Origin: Oxytricha trifallax
Lineage: Eukaryota > Ciliophora > Spirotrichea > Sporadotrichida > Oxytrichidae
Direction of reading: 5' to 3'
Length of the DNA stretch: 64,000 bases
NCBI GenBank assembly: GCA_000711775.1
Contig: ARYC01000708.1
Coordinates: 1-64,000, forward strand
The notes under the pieces are model-generated. The model was given only the letters and a program-made list of their open reading frames with translations. It did not search any database and was not told where the DNA came from. Position numbers and translations under genes: made by a program. Numbering within the stretch: position 1 is the stretch's first letter; every line of letters begins with the position of its first letter. Of the stretch, positions 1-13,589 are shown piece by piece.

Positions 1-3000
1 GTATATTTTTCATATGAAAATCTTCATAAAAGATATAGAAAAGATGAGAGCTCAAAATGAAGGTACCTAGAGCAAATAGATTCGCAAGTGACCACCCGGA
101 TCAATGAGATCACGCTGTGCGGTGCATTTCTAAGTATTCAAAGCACGACCTGATCCTCAATATCGAGAGAGATCCCTCCTTTCAGAATTGAACATTTGCC
201 TATATTTTTCATATAAAATTCTCGTTAAAGATATAGAAAAGATGAGAGCTCAAAATGAAGGTACCTAGAGCAAATAGATCAGTGAGACACTAGCCAAATC
301 AATTGTATCTCGCTGTGAGCTGCATTTCTAGACATTGAAAGCACGTCCTGAACCTCAAAATCGAGAGAGAAAGCTGTTATGAGATTTGAACATTTGCCTA
401 TATTTTTCATATAAAAATCTTCATAAAAGATATAGAAAAGATGAGAGCTCAAAATGAAGGTACCTAGAGCAAATAGATCAGTGAGACACTACCCAAATCA
501 ATTGTATCTCGCTGTTAGCTGCATTTCTAGACATTGAAAGCACGTCCTGACCCTCAAAATCGAGAGAGAAAGCTGTTATGAGATTTGAACATTTGCCTAT
601 ATTTTTCATATGAAAATCTTCATAAAAGATATAGAAAAGATGAGAGCTCAAAATGAAGGGTACCTAGAGCAAATAGATCAGTGAGACACTACCCAAATCA
701 ATTGTATCTCGCTGTTAGCTGCATTTCTAGACATTGAAAGCACGTCCTGACCCTCAAAATCGAGAGAGAAAGCTGTTATGAGATTTGAACATTTGCCTAT
801 ATTTTTCATATGAAAATCTTCATAAAAGATATAGAAAAGATGAGAGCTCAAAATGAAGGTACCTAGAGCAAACTAGATCAGTGAGACACTACCCAAATCA
901 ATTGTATCTCGCTGTTAGCTGCATTTCTAGACATTGAAAGCACGTCCTGACCCTCAAAATCGAGAGAGAAAGCTGTTATGAGATTTGAACATTTGCCTAT
1001 ATTTTTCATATGAAAATCTTCATAAAAGATATAGAAAAGATGAGAGCTCAAAATGAAGGTACCTAGAGCAAATAGATCAGTGAGACACTACCCAAATCAA
1101 TTGTATCTCGCTGTGAGCTGCATTTCTAGTTATTGAAAGCACGTCCTGAACCTCAAAATCGAGAGAGAAAGCTGTCATGAGATTTGAACATTTGGCTATA
1201 TTTTTCATATGAAAATCTTCATAAAAGATATAGAAAAGATGAGAGCTCAAAATGAAGGTACCTAGAGCAAATAGATCAGTGAGACACTAGCCAAATCAAT
1301 TGTATCTCGCTGTGAGCTGCATTTCTAGACATTGAAAGCACGTCCTGAACCTCAAAATCGAGAGAAAAGCTGTTTTGATATTTGAACATTTGCCTATATT
1401 TTTCATATGAAAATCTTCATAAAAGATATAGAAAAGATGAGAGCTCAAAATGAAGGTACTTAGAGCAAATAGATCAGTGAGAGACTACCCAAATCAATTA
1501 GATCTCGCTGTGAGCTGCATTTCTAGACATTGAAAGCACGTCCTGAACCTCAAAATCGAGAGAGATCTTCACTTTCAGAATTGAACATTTGCCTATATTT
1601 TTCATATGAAAATATTCATGAAAGATCTAGAAAAGATGAGAGCTCAAAATGAAGGTACCTAGAGCAAATAGATCAGTGAGACACTACCCAAATCAATTGT
1701 ATCTCGCTGTGAGCTGCATTTCTAGTTATTGAAAGCACGTCCTGAACCTCAAAATCGAGAGAGAAAGCTGTCATGAGATTTGAACATTTGCCTATATTTT
1801 TCATATAAAAATCTTCATAAAAGATATAGAAAAGATGAGAGCTCAAAATGAAGGTACCTAGAGCAAATAGATCAGTGAGACACTACCCAAATAAATTGTA
1901 TCTCGCTGTGAGCTGCATTTCTAGACATTGAAAGCACGTCCTGAACCTCAAAATCGAGAGAGAAAGCTGTTATGAGATTTGAACATTTGCCTATATTTTT
2001 CATATAAAAATCTTCATAAAAGATATAGAAAAGATGAGAGCTCAAAATGAAGGTACCTAGAGCAAATAGATCAGTGAGACACTAGCCAAATCAATTGTAT
2101 CTCGCTGTGAGCTGCATTTCTAGACATTGAAAGCACGTCCTGAACCTCAAAATCGAGAGAGAAAGCTGTTATGAGATTTGAACATTTGCCTATATTTTTC
2201 ATATAAAAATCTTCATAAAAGATATAGAAAAGATGAGAGCTCAAAATGAAGGTACCTAGAGCAAATAGATCAGTGAGACACTACCCAAATCAATTGTATC
2301 TCGCTGTGAGCTGCATTTCTAGACATTGAAAGCACGTCCTGAACCTCAAAATCGAGAGAGAAAGCAGTCTTGAGATTTGAACATTTGCCTATATTTTTCA
2401 TATGAAAATCTTCATAAAAGATATAGAAAAGATGAGAGCTCAAAATGAAGGTACCTAGAGCAAATAGATCAGTGAGAGACTACCCAAATCAATTGTATCT
2501 CGCTGTGAGCTGCATTTCTAGACATTGAAAGCACGTCCTGAACCTCAAAATCGAGAGAAAAAGCAGTTATGAGAATTGAACATTTGCCTATATTTTTCAT
2601 ATGAAAATATTCATTAAAGATCTAGACAAGATGTGAGCTCAAAATGAAGGTACCTAGAGCAAATAGATCAGTGAGACACTACCCAAATCAATTGTATCTC
2701 GCTGTGAGCTGCATTTCTAGACATTGAAAGCACGTCCTGAACCTCAAAATCGAGAGAGAAAGCAGTTTTGAGATTTGAACATTTGCCTATATTTTTCATA
2801 TGAAAATCTTCATAAAAGATATAGAAAAGATGAGAGCTCAAAATGAAGGTACCTAGAGCAAATAGATCAGTGAGACACTACCCAAATCAATTGTATCTCG
2901 CTGTGAGCTGCATTTCTAGACATTGAAAGCACGTCCTGAACCTCAAAATCGAGAGAGAAAGCTGTTATGAGATTTGAACATTTGCCTATATTTTTCATAT

Positions 3001-4775
3001 GAAAATCTTCATAAAAGATATAGAAAAGATGAGAGCTCAAAATGAAGGTACCTAGAGCAAATAGATCAGTGAGACACTACCCAAATCAATTGTATCTCGC
3101 TGTGAGCTGCATTTCTAGTTATTGAAAGCACGTCCTGAACCTCAAAATCGAGAGAGAAAGCTGTCATGAGATTTGAACATTTGGCTATATTTTTCATATG
3201 AAAATCTTCATAAAAGATATAGAAAAGGATGAGAGCTCAAAATGAAGGTACTCTAGAGCAAACAAGATCAGTGAGACACTACCCAAATCAATTGTATCTC
3301 GCTGTGAGCTGCATTTCTAGTTATTGAAAGCACGTCCTGAACCTCAAAATCGAGAGAGAAAGCTGTCATGAGATTTGAACATTTGGCTATATTTTTCATA
3401 TGAAAATCTTCATAAAAGATATAGAAAAGATGAGGAGCTCAAAATGAAGGTATCTAAGAGCAAATAGATCAGTGAGACACTACCCAAATCAATTGTATCT
3501 CGCTGTGAGCTGCATTTCTAGTTATTGAAAGCACGTCCTGAACCTCAAAATCGAGAGAGAAAGCTGTCATGAGATTTGAACATTTGGCTATATTTTTCAT
3601 ATGAAAATCTTCATAAAAGATATAGAAAAGATGAGAGCTCAAAATGAAGGTACCATAGAGCAAATAGATCAGTGAGACACTACCCAAATCAATTGTATCT
3701 CGCTGTGAGCTGCATTTCTAGACATTGAAAGCACGTCCTGAACCTCAAAATCGAGAGAGAAAGCTGTTATGAGATTTGAACATTTGCCTATATTTTTCAT
3801 ATGAAAATCTTCATAAAAGATATAGAAAAGATGAGAGCTCAAAATGAAGGTACCTAGAGCAAATAGATCAGTGAGACACTACCCAAATCAATTGTATCTC
3901 GCTGTGAGCTGCATTTCTAGACATTGAAAGCACGTCCTGAACCTCAAAATCGAGAGAGAAAGCTGTTATGAGATTTGAACATTTGCCTATATTTTTCATA
4001 TAAAAATCTTCATAAAAGATATAGAAAAGATGAGAGCTCAAAATGAAGGTACCTAGAGCAAATAGATCAGTGAGACACTACCCAAATCAATTGTATCTCG
4101 CTGTGAGCTGCATTTCTAGACATTGAAAGCACGTCCTGAACCTCAAAATCGAGAGAAAAAGATGTTATGAGATCTGAACATTTGCCTATATTTTTCATAT
4201 GAAAATCTTCATAAAAGATATAGAAAAGATGAGAGCTCAAAATGAAGGTACTAGAGCAAATAGATCAGCAAGACACTACCCAAATCAATGAGATCACGCT
4301 GTGAGCTGCATTTCTAGACATTGAAAGCACATCCTGAACCTCAAAATCGAGAGAGAAAGCGTTTTGAAATTTGAACATGTGCCTATATTTTTCATATGAA
4401 AATCTTCATAAAAGATATAGAAAAGATGAGAGCTCAAAATGAAGGTACCTAGAGCAAATAGATCAGTGAGACACTACCCAAATCAATTATATCTCGCTGT
4501 GAGCTGCATTTCTAGACATTGAAAGCACGTCCTGAACCTCTAAATCGAGAGAGAAAGCAGTTTTGAGATTTGAACATTTGCCTATATTTTTCATATGAAA
4601 ATCTTCATAAAAGATATAGAATAGATGAGAGTTCAAAATGAAGGTACCTAGAGCAAATAGATCAGTGAGACACTACCCAAATCAATTGTATCTCGCTGTG
4701 AGCTGCATTTCTAGACATTGAAAGCACGTCCTGAACCTCAAAATCGAGAGAGAAAGCTGTTTTAAGATTTGAATA
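1..4775. repeat. Satellite array, ~198-bp tandem unit, about 24 copies
   Basis: The same block recurs every ~198 bp from the first base to about 4775 (for example at 199, 397 and 596). Each unit carries CCTATATTTTTCATATGAAA, a GAGCTC site, a GGTACCTAGAG segment and CGAGAGAGAAAGC. Most copies differ by a few substitutions or 1-2 bp indels; the first and last few differ more. The array starts outside the window. The only ORF in it (72 codons on the minus strand at 3469-3687) is a by-product of the repeat. Satellites of this kind are usually confined to the ciliate germline; that it is eliminated here is inference. Confidence 0.97.
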
Positions 4776-4859
4776 CTTGCATTTATATTTTTTTGAACTT
4801 ATTTTTTATATTAACGAATTTTGTTATATATATATATCTTATTGTTATTTTTTTAAATA

Positions 4860-5340
4860 TAATTTTGGGGGGTGGAAGTTTCCTGTCAAGGTTTATAATA
4901 AAAAAAAATTTTAGGGAAATTTCCTGTCAAGAAAAATATTATTTTTTTTTAATTATTTTTTCTTTATGGAATTATTATTTTGACCACTATAAACACCTTC
5001 TTTGATTTACATATATTTTTAATTCACAATTTGCCTATCAATCATAAAGTATTTCAAGATCTACTGCATGTTGAACAATATTTTCATTAATATTCATCTT
5101 ATTTTGAATTAGTTTTTCAAAACTTTTATTTAGAATAATTATAAAAATATGGTTCTATATCTCAAGTAATGATATTAGAAAATAATTTCAATTTATCAAT
5201 TTGATTCTTAAAAAATGTTTAAATTATCCTTTAGCCATTTAAAGAGTAAAAATTATTAATTAAAATATATAATATTTAACTTATAAAATTATTTGTAAAA
5301 AATATTTACTTGACAGGAAACTTCCCCCCCCCCTAATTTT
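4860..5340. mobile_element. Small inverted-repeat element, GGAAGTTTCCTG family, copy 1
   Basis: Left end AATTTTGGGGGGTGGAAG then TTTCCTGTCAAG; right end CTTGACAGGAAACTTCC followed by a C-run and CTAATTTT. About 45 bp inside the left end a second copy (AGGGAAATTTCCTGTCAAG) occurs in the same orientation. The same layout, two motif copies on the left and one inverted copy on the right, is seen at 43809-44312. There is no credible coding sequence. It looks like a non-autonomous DNA element with G/C-run ends. Confidence 0.7.
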
Positions 5341-5632
5341 TATATTATACATACATTTTTATAAAATTAAATTTTTAATATATTTGCAGAAGATAGTTTT
5401 TTATCAACTCAAATGTTGGTTTTAAAACAATTGATATTCTTTTAATTTATAGCTTCTGTCTTATAATTTTTTATTTTTTATCGTTCATGTCTAATTAGAA
5501 GATATGCAAATATTGGAATAATGATTCAAATTCTTTTCTGACGATTGTGTTAAATTTGTTGTTGTTGAATTTTAACATTTTATTAAGATTTTATTTATAA
5601 AGTTTTTATTTTATTTTTAATTACAGCATTTA
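5341..5632. other. AT-rich spacer, nothing recognised
   Basis: Low-complexity AT-rich DNA between the small element and the foldback. No gene, RNA or repeat that I can support. Confidence 0.6.
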
Positions 5633-6449
5633 AATAAAGCCAATAAGTTGAAATAAGAAAGATGATTAAAACCAAATGCAAAATTTAAATAATAGAAGCA
5701 TTAGTATGGAGTCTTGTAGAGTCTTAAAACCTCCCTTTTCATCTTAATCTTCCTCATCATCTTCTTATCTTGCTGTAGCTGAAATCCTGAAAACCATTCG
5801 CGTTGAGCTCCTGATCTTCCCGACGTCAAAAATATCTAAGCTAGAGATGCTGAAGCTGCAACCTCGTCCACTTCTCACTTTGAGACTGTCTGGCTGGAAA
5901 TGCTGTTGACCTTAGAGACTACACCATGTTTAGCCAAAATTTTAGAAATTAGTGATGTTTAATAAATTAAATTTAACACAGTCTTAATTAATGCATTTTT
6001 GATTAAAATTAATTAAGACATCTCTGATAATAATTCTTTATAAATTAAACCTATTAGTAGAAACTTTAATTTCTGATCATTAAAACTAAAAAAGTTTTAA
6101 TTTGTTAAATTTAATTTATTAAACATCACTAATTTCTAAAATTTTGGCTAAACATGGTGGAGTCTCTAAGGTCAACAGCATCTCCAGCCAGACAGTCTTA
6201 AAGTGAGAAGTGGACGAGGTTGCAGCTTCAGCATCTCTAGCTTAGATATTTTTGACGTCGGGAAGATCAGGAGCTCAACGCGAATGGTTTTCAGGATTTC
6301 AGCTACAGCAAGATAAGAAGATGATGAGGAAGATTACGATGAAAAGGGAGGTTTTAAGACTCTACAAGACTCCATACTAATGCTTCTATTATTTAAATTT
6401 TGCATTTGGTTTTAATCATCTTTCTTATTTCAACTTATTGGCTTTATAT
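5633..6449. repeat. Foldback element A, ~350-bp arms, nearly identical
   Basis: The left arm (about 5633-5985) and right arm (about 6095-6449) are reverse complements with few mismatches, ending in TAAATAAAGCCAATAAG and its complement. The arms are far richer in G+C than their surroundings. Read with TAA/TAG as Gln, the plus strand of the right arm stays open from about 6205 to beyond 6440. So the arms may carry a duplicated, inverted gene fragment. I do not recognise the peptide. High arm identity suggests recent origin or gene conversion. Confidence 0.85.
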
Positions 6450-8115
6450 AACTTAAATTTATTTTATTTCAATTAAATCTTGAAAGTTAATAATTTTAAT
6501 TAATCATCATTTTTTACTTTATTTATTATTTCAATCATCAAAGATCAAGAAATTCTAAGTCCTAGACAACAAAAAATTTAAAGTTCCATGTTTTATTAGA
6601 TGGTATTTGAGTATCCTGCTTTATTTTCATATTTATCTTTTATTCGTTAATAACATTTATATATCAATTAATTTCTTTAAATTGGTCGTTAGACAATCAT
6701 TTAAAAACATTGACCACCGGTCAATAAATTCTTAACATTGTCAATCGTTTCATTTAATTGTGTTTTTTTTTTAAATTTATTATCGAGAATCAAACTTGAT
6801 AATGAAACAGTATTCTATGTATCTTTATTAAATGTAAACACTCCATTAAAATCATAAAAGATAATCAAAAAGGCACCATATATATTCTAAATGGAATCTA
6901 ATAAAATCTGTTTAGAATTAAAGAATTAAAATGAGATTTCGATAATACAGGATAGCAGTGTGCTGCAAGATCCTTTTTTATCAATCTTACTATTATTAAA
7001 AGTTTTCAAAGTTAAAGATGCTTATAACTAACTAACTATATTGCATGAGTTTGACATTGGATTAAACTTAAATGTTTTTCTTTTTATATTATACATAAAT
7101 TAATTATTAAATTAAATTAAAAGATTTATCATTATATCATTAACTCATCAGGCTTCAATTTATTTGATCTTTAATGAATGTTATTTTTTTTAATTTGATT
7201 GCTTGTTCTTTAATTCATATTTATTTTGTTTAATTTTGAGTTCTAATTAAATTTTTATATGAAACAAATTACTTTTTAATAATCATATAAAATTTTTTTC
7301 AACTAATTATTTATTTTTTCGAATTGTTTTATATTTTAAAATAATAAATTATTAATTATAATCTTTTATTTTTTTTATTATATTACTAATATATTTATAA
7401 GGTCATTAATAAAATTTATTTAAAAAAAGAATTTAATTATTTATATATTTTTTTAAATTTTAAAATCCAAAATTTAATTATAGTATCGATAAATAGTAAT
7501 ATTATTTTAAAATATTAATATATATTTATTAAATATATAAATTATATTAATTAGTCATTAAATATCAAGTGAAGAATTACGTTCTTAATATTGAAATTAA
7601 TTTTAATTAATTATATAGTTTTACAGATCTTAGGTGTTAATTAAGGCAAATTTCAATTATTTTGGGATCATTTGAGAGAAAATTAAAAATTATCTTGAAT
7701 CCATTATTGGAGTTACTAATTTATCTCATTCCTCTAGTGATTAATTCGATTTTTATAAAACTAATCTAATTTATTTTAATTGTACCATCACATTAAAGTC
7801 AAAATTCTGACTTGAGGGATTCGATATATTAGAAAACCAATAACAAATTCTAGTTAATCTTGAAATCTATTTCTAATGAGCAGAGGATCTTTTAAATGAC
7901 TATAATTAAATTGCAGGATTTGTACTTTATTTTTAAACTAACTTTCCAGTTTCGAAGGTATTCCTACAATAATTATAATAAAAATACTTATTTATGAATA
8001 ACTTTAACAATTTTTTATAAAAAAAATTATATTTAAAATTAAATTTCTAAATAAGATAACATTACGCATAATGTAAACAAATTATATAAATGTTTTATCC
8101 ATATATTGCATTTAA
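6450..8115. other. AT-rich germline DNA, nothing recognised
   Basis: Extremely AT-rich sequence with many short homopolymer runs. No sustained reading frame in the ciliate code and no repeat structure that I can support. Confidence 0.6.
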
Positions 8116-11100
8116 TATAGAGGAGTACTGACGTTAGAGCGAACTGGTGCCACCGAAAGCATCCAGCTGACATTCAGAAGGCCTAAAATTTTTTCTTTAT
8201 AAAAAATATTCAAGCAAATTTACCTTAACTTCTTATTATTTATAAATTGACTCAGATGATATCTCAACCCCAAATAATGCACCAGTTTAACTGAAAAATA
8301 TTTTCAAGTTTTTATTACATTTTTGTTTGCCTCTTGATTTTTTTTAAATATTATTCATAAATATATGTTTTATCTACTTTATTATTGACTGAATTTTTAT
8401 TTATGATTTCTACAATTATTCCTCATAATTTTTGCAATAATTATTTTATTATTGACAAAAATTTATTAATATAATCAATTAGACAAACACGGATATTTTG
8501 TTAAATTCTCACATAGTTCGTCTAAATTATCTATCATCAAAAATAATGTACTATCAAATTTAAACTATGATCTAGTAATATGTTTCGTTTAGCGTGTATC
8601 TGCTCATTTTTATACATGTTTTAATGAAAAAATATTAGATATAAAGAAAAAGCTTTAATTAATAAAGTAATTTATGAAAGTATCAATTTTATAAAACTAA
8701 TAAAAGAATAATTATTGTAGAGTTCACATTTTTAAAAAGCTAATAAATATTCCATTTATTATGAAAAATAAATTTTGGAAAAATTGTAAATTATAGTCGT
8801 ATTATTCACAGTTAATAACTATATATTCTTAAAAATTTAGAAATTTTTATAATTTAATTTTTTACAATTGATAAAACACAAACAAACTTTAGGTAATTTC
8901 TAATTCTGCTTTGAACTACAGCTACACCAACTTTGTGGCAGTTAGAATTTGTCTGATTAATGATCTTTTAAAATTTAATTTTTAAGTTGTTGTTTGGAGT
9001 TGTAGTTGTAGAATATTTTGTTATCGTCTGAGTATTTCTGATCATTATCTTTGAGATCAAGTCAAAAACGTCATGTCTAAAAAGTGGAACAATACCATAA
9101 AAGGTTTGCTATTTTTGAATAATTATAATTCAGTTTATAATAAATATAATATTGCAATAATCAAATAGTTGACTAGTTAGTTGACTATTTTTTTTACAGA
9201 TTTAGAATTTTTAAATTAAAAAATTTTCACTTTTCAATCTTTCTTTAGCTTTAAAATCCATGATAAAATATTTATTAATTTTTAATTGATATTGTCTTCT
9301 AAGAATATTATTAATTAAATTTTTAATTCATGTTTTGCTATCATTAGGTTTGTTTAAATTAAATAGTGTTTAATTTAAAACTGAAAACCTTTAAGTATCA
9401 TGTATTTACACGAAAAAAATGATTTGTGATGTCATCTTTTAAACTGATATTGGTTATAGGGTAAGTTATACTTATTTGAATAAAATAAATTTATGTAAAA
9501 TAAAATTTTGAGCACTTTGGACGTCAGTTTGATGTTCTCGTCGTCACCAGAGTGACTCTGGAAGGCATTACAAAATTAAAGAGTTTGATAAATTATTAAA
9601 TATTATTGAAATTAAAATTGCAAATTAATACAAGCTGTTAGTTTATTTAAATATTCTATTTGTACAGTGAATATGAAAATCTTTAAATATTATTATATTT
9701 AAAAAATATTATATTGGCATGTTGAATCATTTTTATGTCTATTTTTTACTTCAAAATTCCTAAAATAACTCTTGGAGAAAATGAAAAACAGATCTAAGAA
9801 TTAAAATGTTTTTTATTTGATTTTAACTCCATCATATAATGTTTATTGTAAAATTTTCGATATAAATAACATGATAAATTGCAATAATTTATACATTTAA
9901 AAATAAATATATCAATTTTCTTCATATTTTTAAACTCCAGTAAATCTACTAATTTGAGGAATAATATATATTTATTTAATATAAGCTAATTAAAAAGGTT
10001 TTTCTATAGTTTATTTTTAATAATAAACATAATTAATATTTATAAATATAGCATATGTGAAAAAAAATTAACATATTTTAACATTTATAGTATAAATAAG
10101 ATAAAGTTAACTTATAACATTTATTTATTATATTTTATTAATAAAGATATTTTTAAATATATTAAACTTTATTTCATAATTATATATTTTAAGAAAAAGT
10201 CGGCAAACCACATGCCAGTAATTTCCACACATATAAAAAATAAAATATAAATGTCTTAAAACCAGTTGAGTGACTACTGAAATCTGGAAGATTCAAACTG
10301 AATAACAGCAGATATTTAATTAATAAATATTAAATATTACTAAATATTTCTAATATTAAAATATTCTTAACAAATAAGGAATTAATGTTCAAACTCTATT
10401 TTTATTTATTGTATATAATATCTTTAATTAAATTATTATAAGCACCTACTCGAAGGTAGGATGTTTATAAAATTTGAAAGCAATAAAAAAATTAATTGTG
10501 GCTATACATTTTTAGTAATATTTATTACAATTTTATTAATAAAAATGCGATGGAAGTTAAGAATTAAGCAATTGAGATCAAACTTTGATATAGTCTCTTG
10601 CATTACCAGATTCAAAACCCAAAAACCATTTCAGAAGTTTGATTTAATTTTTTATTATTCTTTAAAACTGCAATTTACTCTTTCTTTATAAGGCTCAATG
10701 TAGAAATTATTGGTAAGTAAATAGTGATTATAAATAAGAGAACTTGAAATAGTTGACACACACACATTAGCGTTAATTATTGTTGTAATTCTCTAAATAT
10801 TATCTTTCTGAAAACGTTTTTATAGTATCTATAGTAATTCTCAGAAAGTTTGCCTTAATAATAATTCTATCAATAAAATAAAATCAATTATTGAAAAATT
10901 TTTGACTCTGAGAGGCCTAAGTTCATTTTAAACGCGATAAAAATTGATTCCAGTCATTATGCACAACCTGTAAGAAGTCCAATGCCTATTGTTTATATAT
11001 TCAAGATAAAGAAAATTAAAACTAAATCTATATTATTCTATCATAAAATGGGTAGCAGGATAAACTCAAAACATTATAATTCTATGAATTGATAAATAAA

Positions 11101-11790
11101 TTAGTAATTAACTGGATATCCTGCATTAAATAAATTTGGCGTTCTCAATTCTATTGAAAAAATTTGTATTGTACTGTGTCTGATAAAGTTATACTCATTG
11201 TGATTAATTGCTATATACACAAGGTATTTCCATCAATTATATATTTAAGCATAAACTTACTAAAATGAGATCTAAATAATTTATGATTATTAGGGAATTA
11301 TTAAAAGTTGATTGCAAGTACCTTTTTAGCTATTGTATATCTCTCTCGGACAAAGAAAAATGAAATACCTTTGAAGTTCTATCTGATGTACTTATCAAAA
11401 ATGACTAATGGTGTTTTGAAGCCTCAAAATTTTATGATAAATTCCGACACATTTATATGTAAATGAAGTTGTTATTGATTACAATAGATCTTTATAATAA
11501 GAGTTAGTAAGATTCTTAGGTACCTTTCAATCAGAGATAAATAGACTAATAGCTTTGTTGATTGGATGATTGGGCAATTGCAGCTAATATACTAGAAGGT
11601 AATATATTAATCATGGCTTTGTTTGGTACAAAGTTTAAAAAACATAATTTAAAGCATTTCAGTAATATGATGTGAACACAAGGAAATTGAATAATGATAA
11701 TAGTCAGAGCCCCTACTATCCTTTGTAGAAATAAGATGACACAGAGTGAGCAAATTTCAGAGGCTATTAGAGACATGCAGATATTTTGAG
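8116..11790 (+). other. Cluster of short coding-like islands (candidate MDSs)
   Basis: Islands of higher G+C stand out and read as protein-like sequence with TAR=Gln on the plus strand: about 8120-8182; 9073-9106 (ATG, peptide MSKKWNNTIKG); 9508-9590 (contains LVVTRVTLEGITKL); 10901-10998 (contains PKFILNAIKIDSSHYAQPV); 11318-11460; and 11575-11765 (contains INHGFVWYKVQKTQF). Frames change between islands and AT-rich spacers separate them, as expected for macronuclear-destined segments (MDSs) of one or more genes split by IESs, possibly scrambled. I could not join them by pointers and do not recognise the product. Some may be chance. Confidence 0.4.
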
Positions 11791-13036
11791 AATTAAACCA
11801 ACTAATATTTATTAATTATCATTAAATTAAGATAAAACCAATTTTCTCTTTTAATCTTAATTAGACCCCAACTAAACATAACATATGAAATCAATTAAAC
11901 ATCTAATTTAGAAGTTTTGGGGTTTTTATTGAAATTTATATTTTTTTAAATATATATTTAAAATTGCTTATTTAATTTAATATCTTTAGGATATTTGTAT
12001 TTTAACAATAATATTAATTATTTTTTAATTATTATTTATATATTAAAATATATAAATTTAATTTTTATAAAATTATATAATTCTCTCATATAAATATATA
12101 AAGAGATATATACTAAAATTATATCATTTTAAATGAAAAAATATATTTATATTTATTTTACTTAAAATAATATAAAGATAATAAATAAAATCATATAAAA
12201 TAATAAAAATAATAATTGAAAATATCAACTATATATTAAATAATTGAAATAGTATTTTTTTATTTAAAATTATTATAATTTTACTGTTATTATAATATAA
12301 AAAATATATATAAATATTAAAAAATATATTTATATTAATTGATATTTTTGTATAATCAAATAAATATTATTTAATGATTACAACTAAAAGAATAAAAATT
12401 TAAATTAATAAATTATAAATCTATGGCAATTTTAGAATTTTTAAATTATAATATTTTAAGAATTTTTATCTTCTATTTAAACATTTTTATTTTTTAGAGG
12501 ATTTATTCAAAATTTTAATTATATTAAACCTCTGCTATTTTTTATTTATCGATCCTTTTATACATAATTACTTCTAATAAATTAAATTATTGTAACTTAT
12601 GAATTATTTTATGTAAAATTATTTTTCTTACAGAATGCAATATGAAATTGAAAACTATAACTTTACAAAATTAAATATGTAACTGTTATTATTTCAGTAA
12701 GATTAATACATAATAATATATCATCAAATTAATTACATTCAATTAATAATTGATTCACACAGTAATGAAATAATAAACCATATTAATATTTCAAATTGAT
12801 TTAATTTATAAATTTTAATTACAAAATATCATATTAAAATTTAAATAAGAATACAAATCTTTTATTATAATTAAAATATAGTATAAACTGCAAAAATTAC
12901 CTTTAATTATTATTTATTAACGTAGACTCCTAATCAATTTACATTATATCTATTTAATATAATAAATAATTGATTTGTAAATTAAAATAATATATGAAAA
13001 ATATTTCCAGACTTTAGCAAATAATGCTAATTGTAA
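11791..13036. other. AT-rich DNA, nothing recognised
   Basis: About 1.2 kb of AT-rich, low-complexity sequence without a supported gene or repeat. Confidence 0.6.
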
Positions 13037-13589
13037 TTAGCTAAAATAGCATATTTTAGGTGAAATAATTAAGTAAATCAAGATTACTCATTTCTTTTTA
13101 ATTATATTAATTTTATTACATTTTTAGGTACTCTACCGCATTTGAGCTGTTTTGCGGTAGAGTACCATAATTATATTAATTATTAAATAAATTAGTTTTA
13201 AATGCTTCAAATAAATATAGCATTTAGTTTGTAGAAAAAGTAATTTATTAATTAAAAATTCTTGATAAATTATAATAATAAAAAGTTCTACAAAGTATAA
13301 ACCTATAACCATTAAGTCTTGTTGCTAAATATAGAAATATTTTTTATTTATTCGTATCTTTTATTGTTTTTTAATTAATATATTTCTTTTTCTACGAACT
13401 AAATGCTATATTTATTTGAAGCATTTAAAACTAATTTATTTAATAATTAATAAAATTATGGTACTCTACCGCAAAACAGCTCAAATGCGGTAGAGTACCT
13501 AAAAATGTAATAAAATTAATATAATTAAAAAGAAATGAGTAATCTTGATTTACTTAATTATTTCACCTAAAATATGCTATTTTAGCTAA
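13037..13589. repeat. Foldback element B with a perfect hairpin inside each arm
   Basis: Arms of about 200 bp (about 13037-13236 and 13384-13589) are reverse complements, starting TTAGCTAAAATAGC. Inside each arm sits a second palindrome: GGTACTCTACCGCA, a 12-base loop, then TGCGGTAGAGTACC (13127-13166 and its mirror at about 13460-13499). The two scales of palindrome are nested and the small stem is perfect in both arms. No coding sequence seen. Confidence 0.85.

Noticed and set aside
3469-3687. 72-codon minus-strand ORF
   Set aside because: It lies within the satellite and only reflects the repeat period.
1-4775. CRISPR-like periodic array
   Set aside because: The whole ~198-bp unit is conserved; there are no unique spacers and no cas genes. 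It is a satellite.
4769-5005. 78-codon ORF with many Phe/Ile/Tyr
   Set aside because: Crosses the satellite edge and the small element; composition is simply AT-rich DNA.
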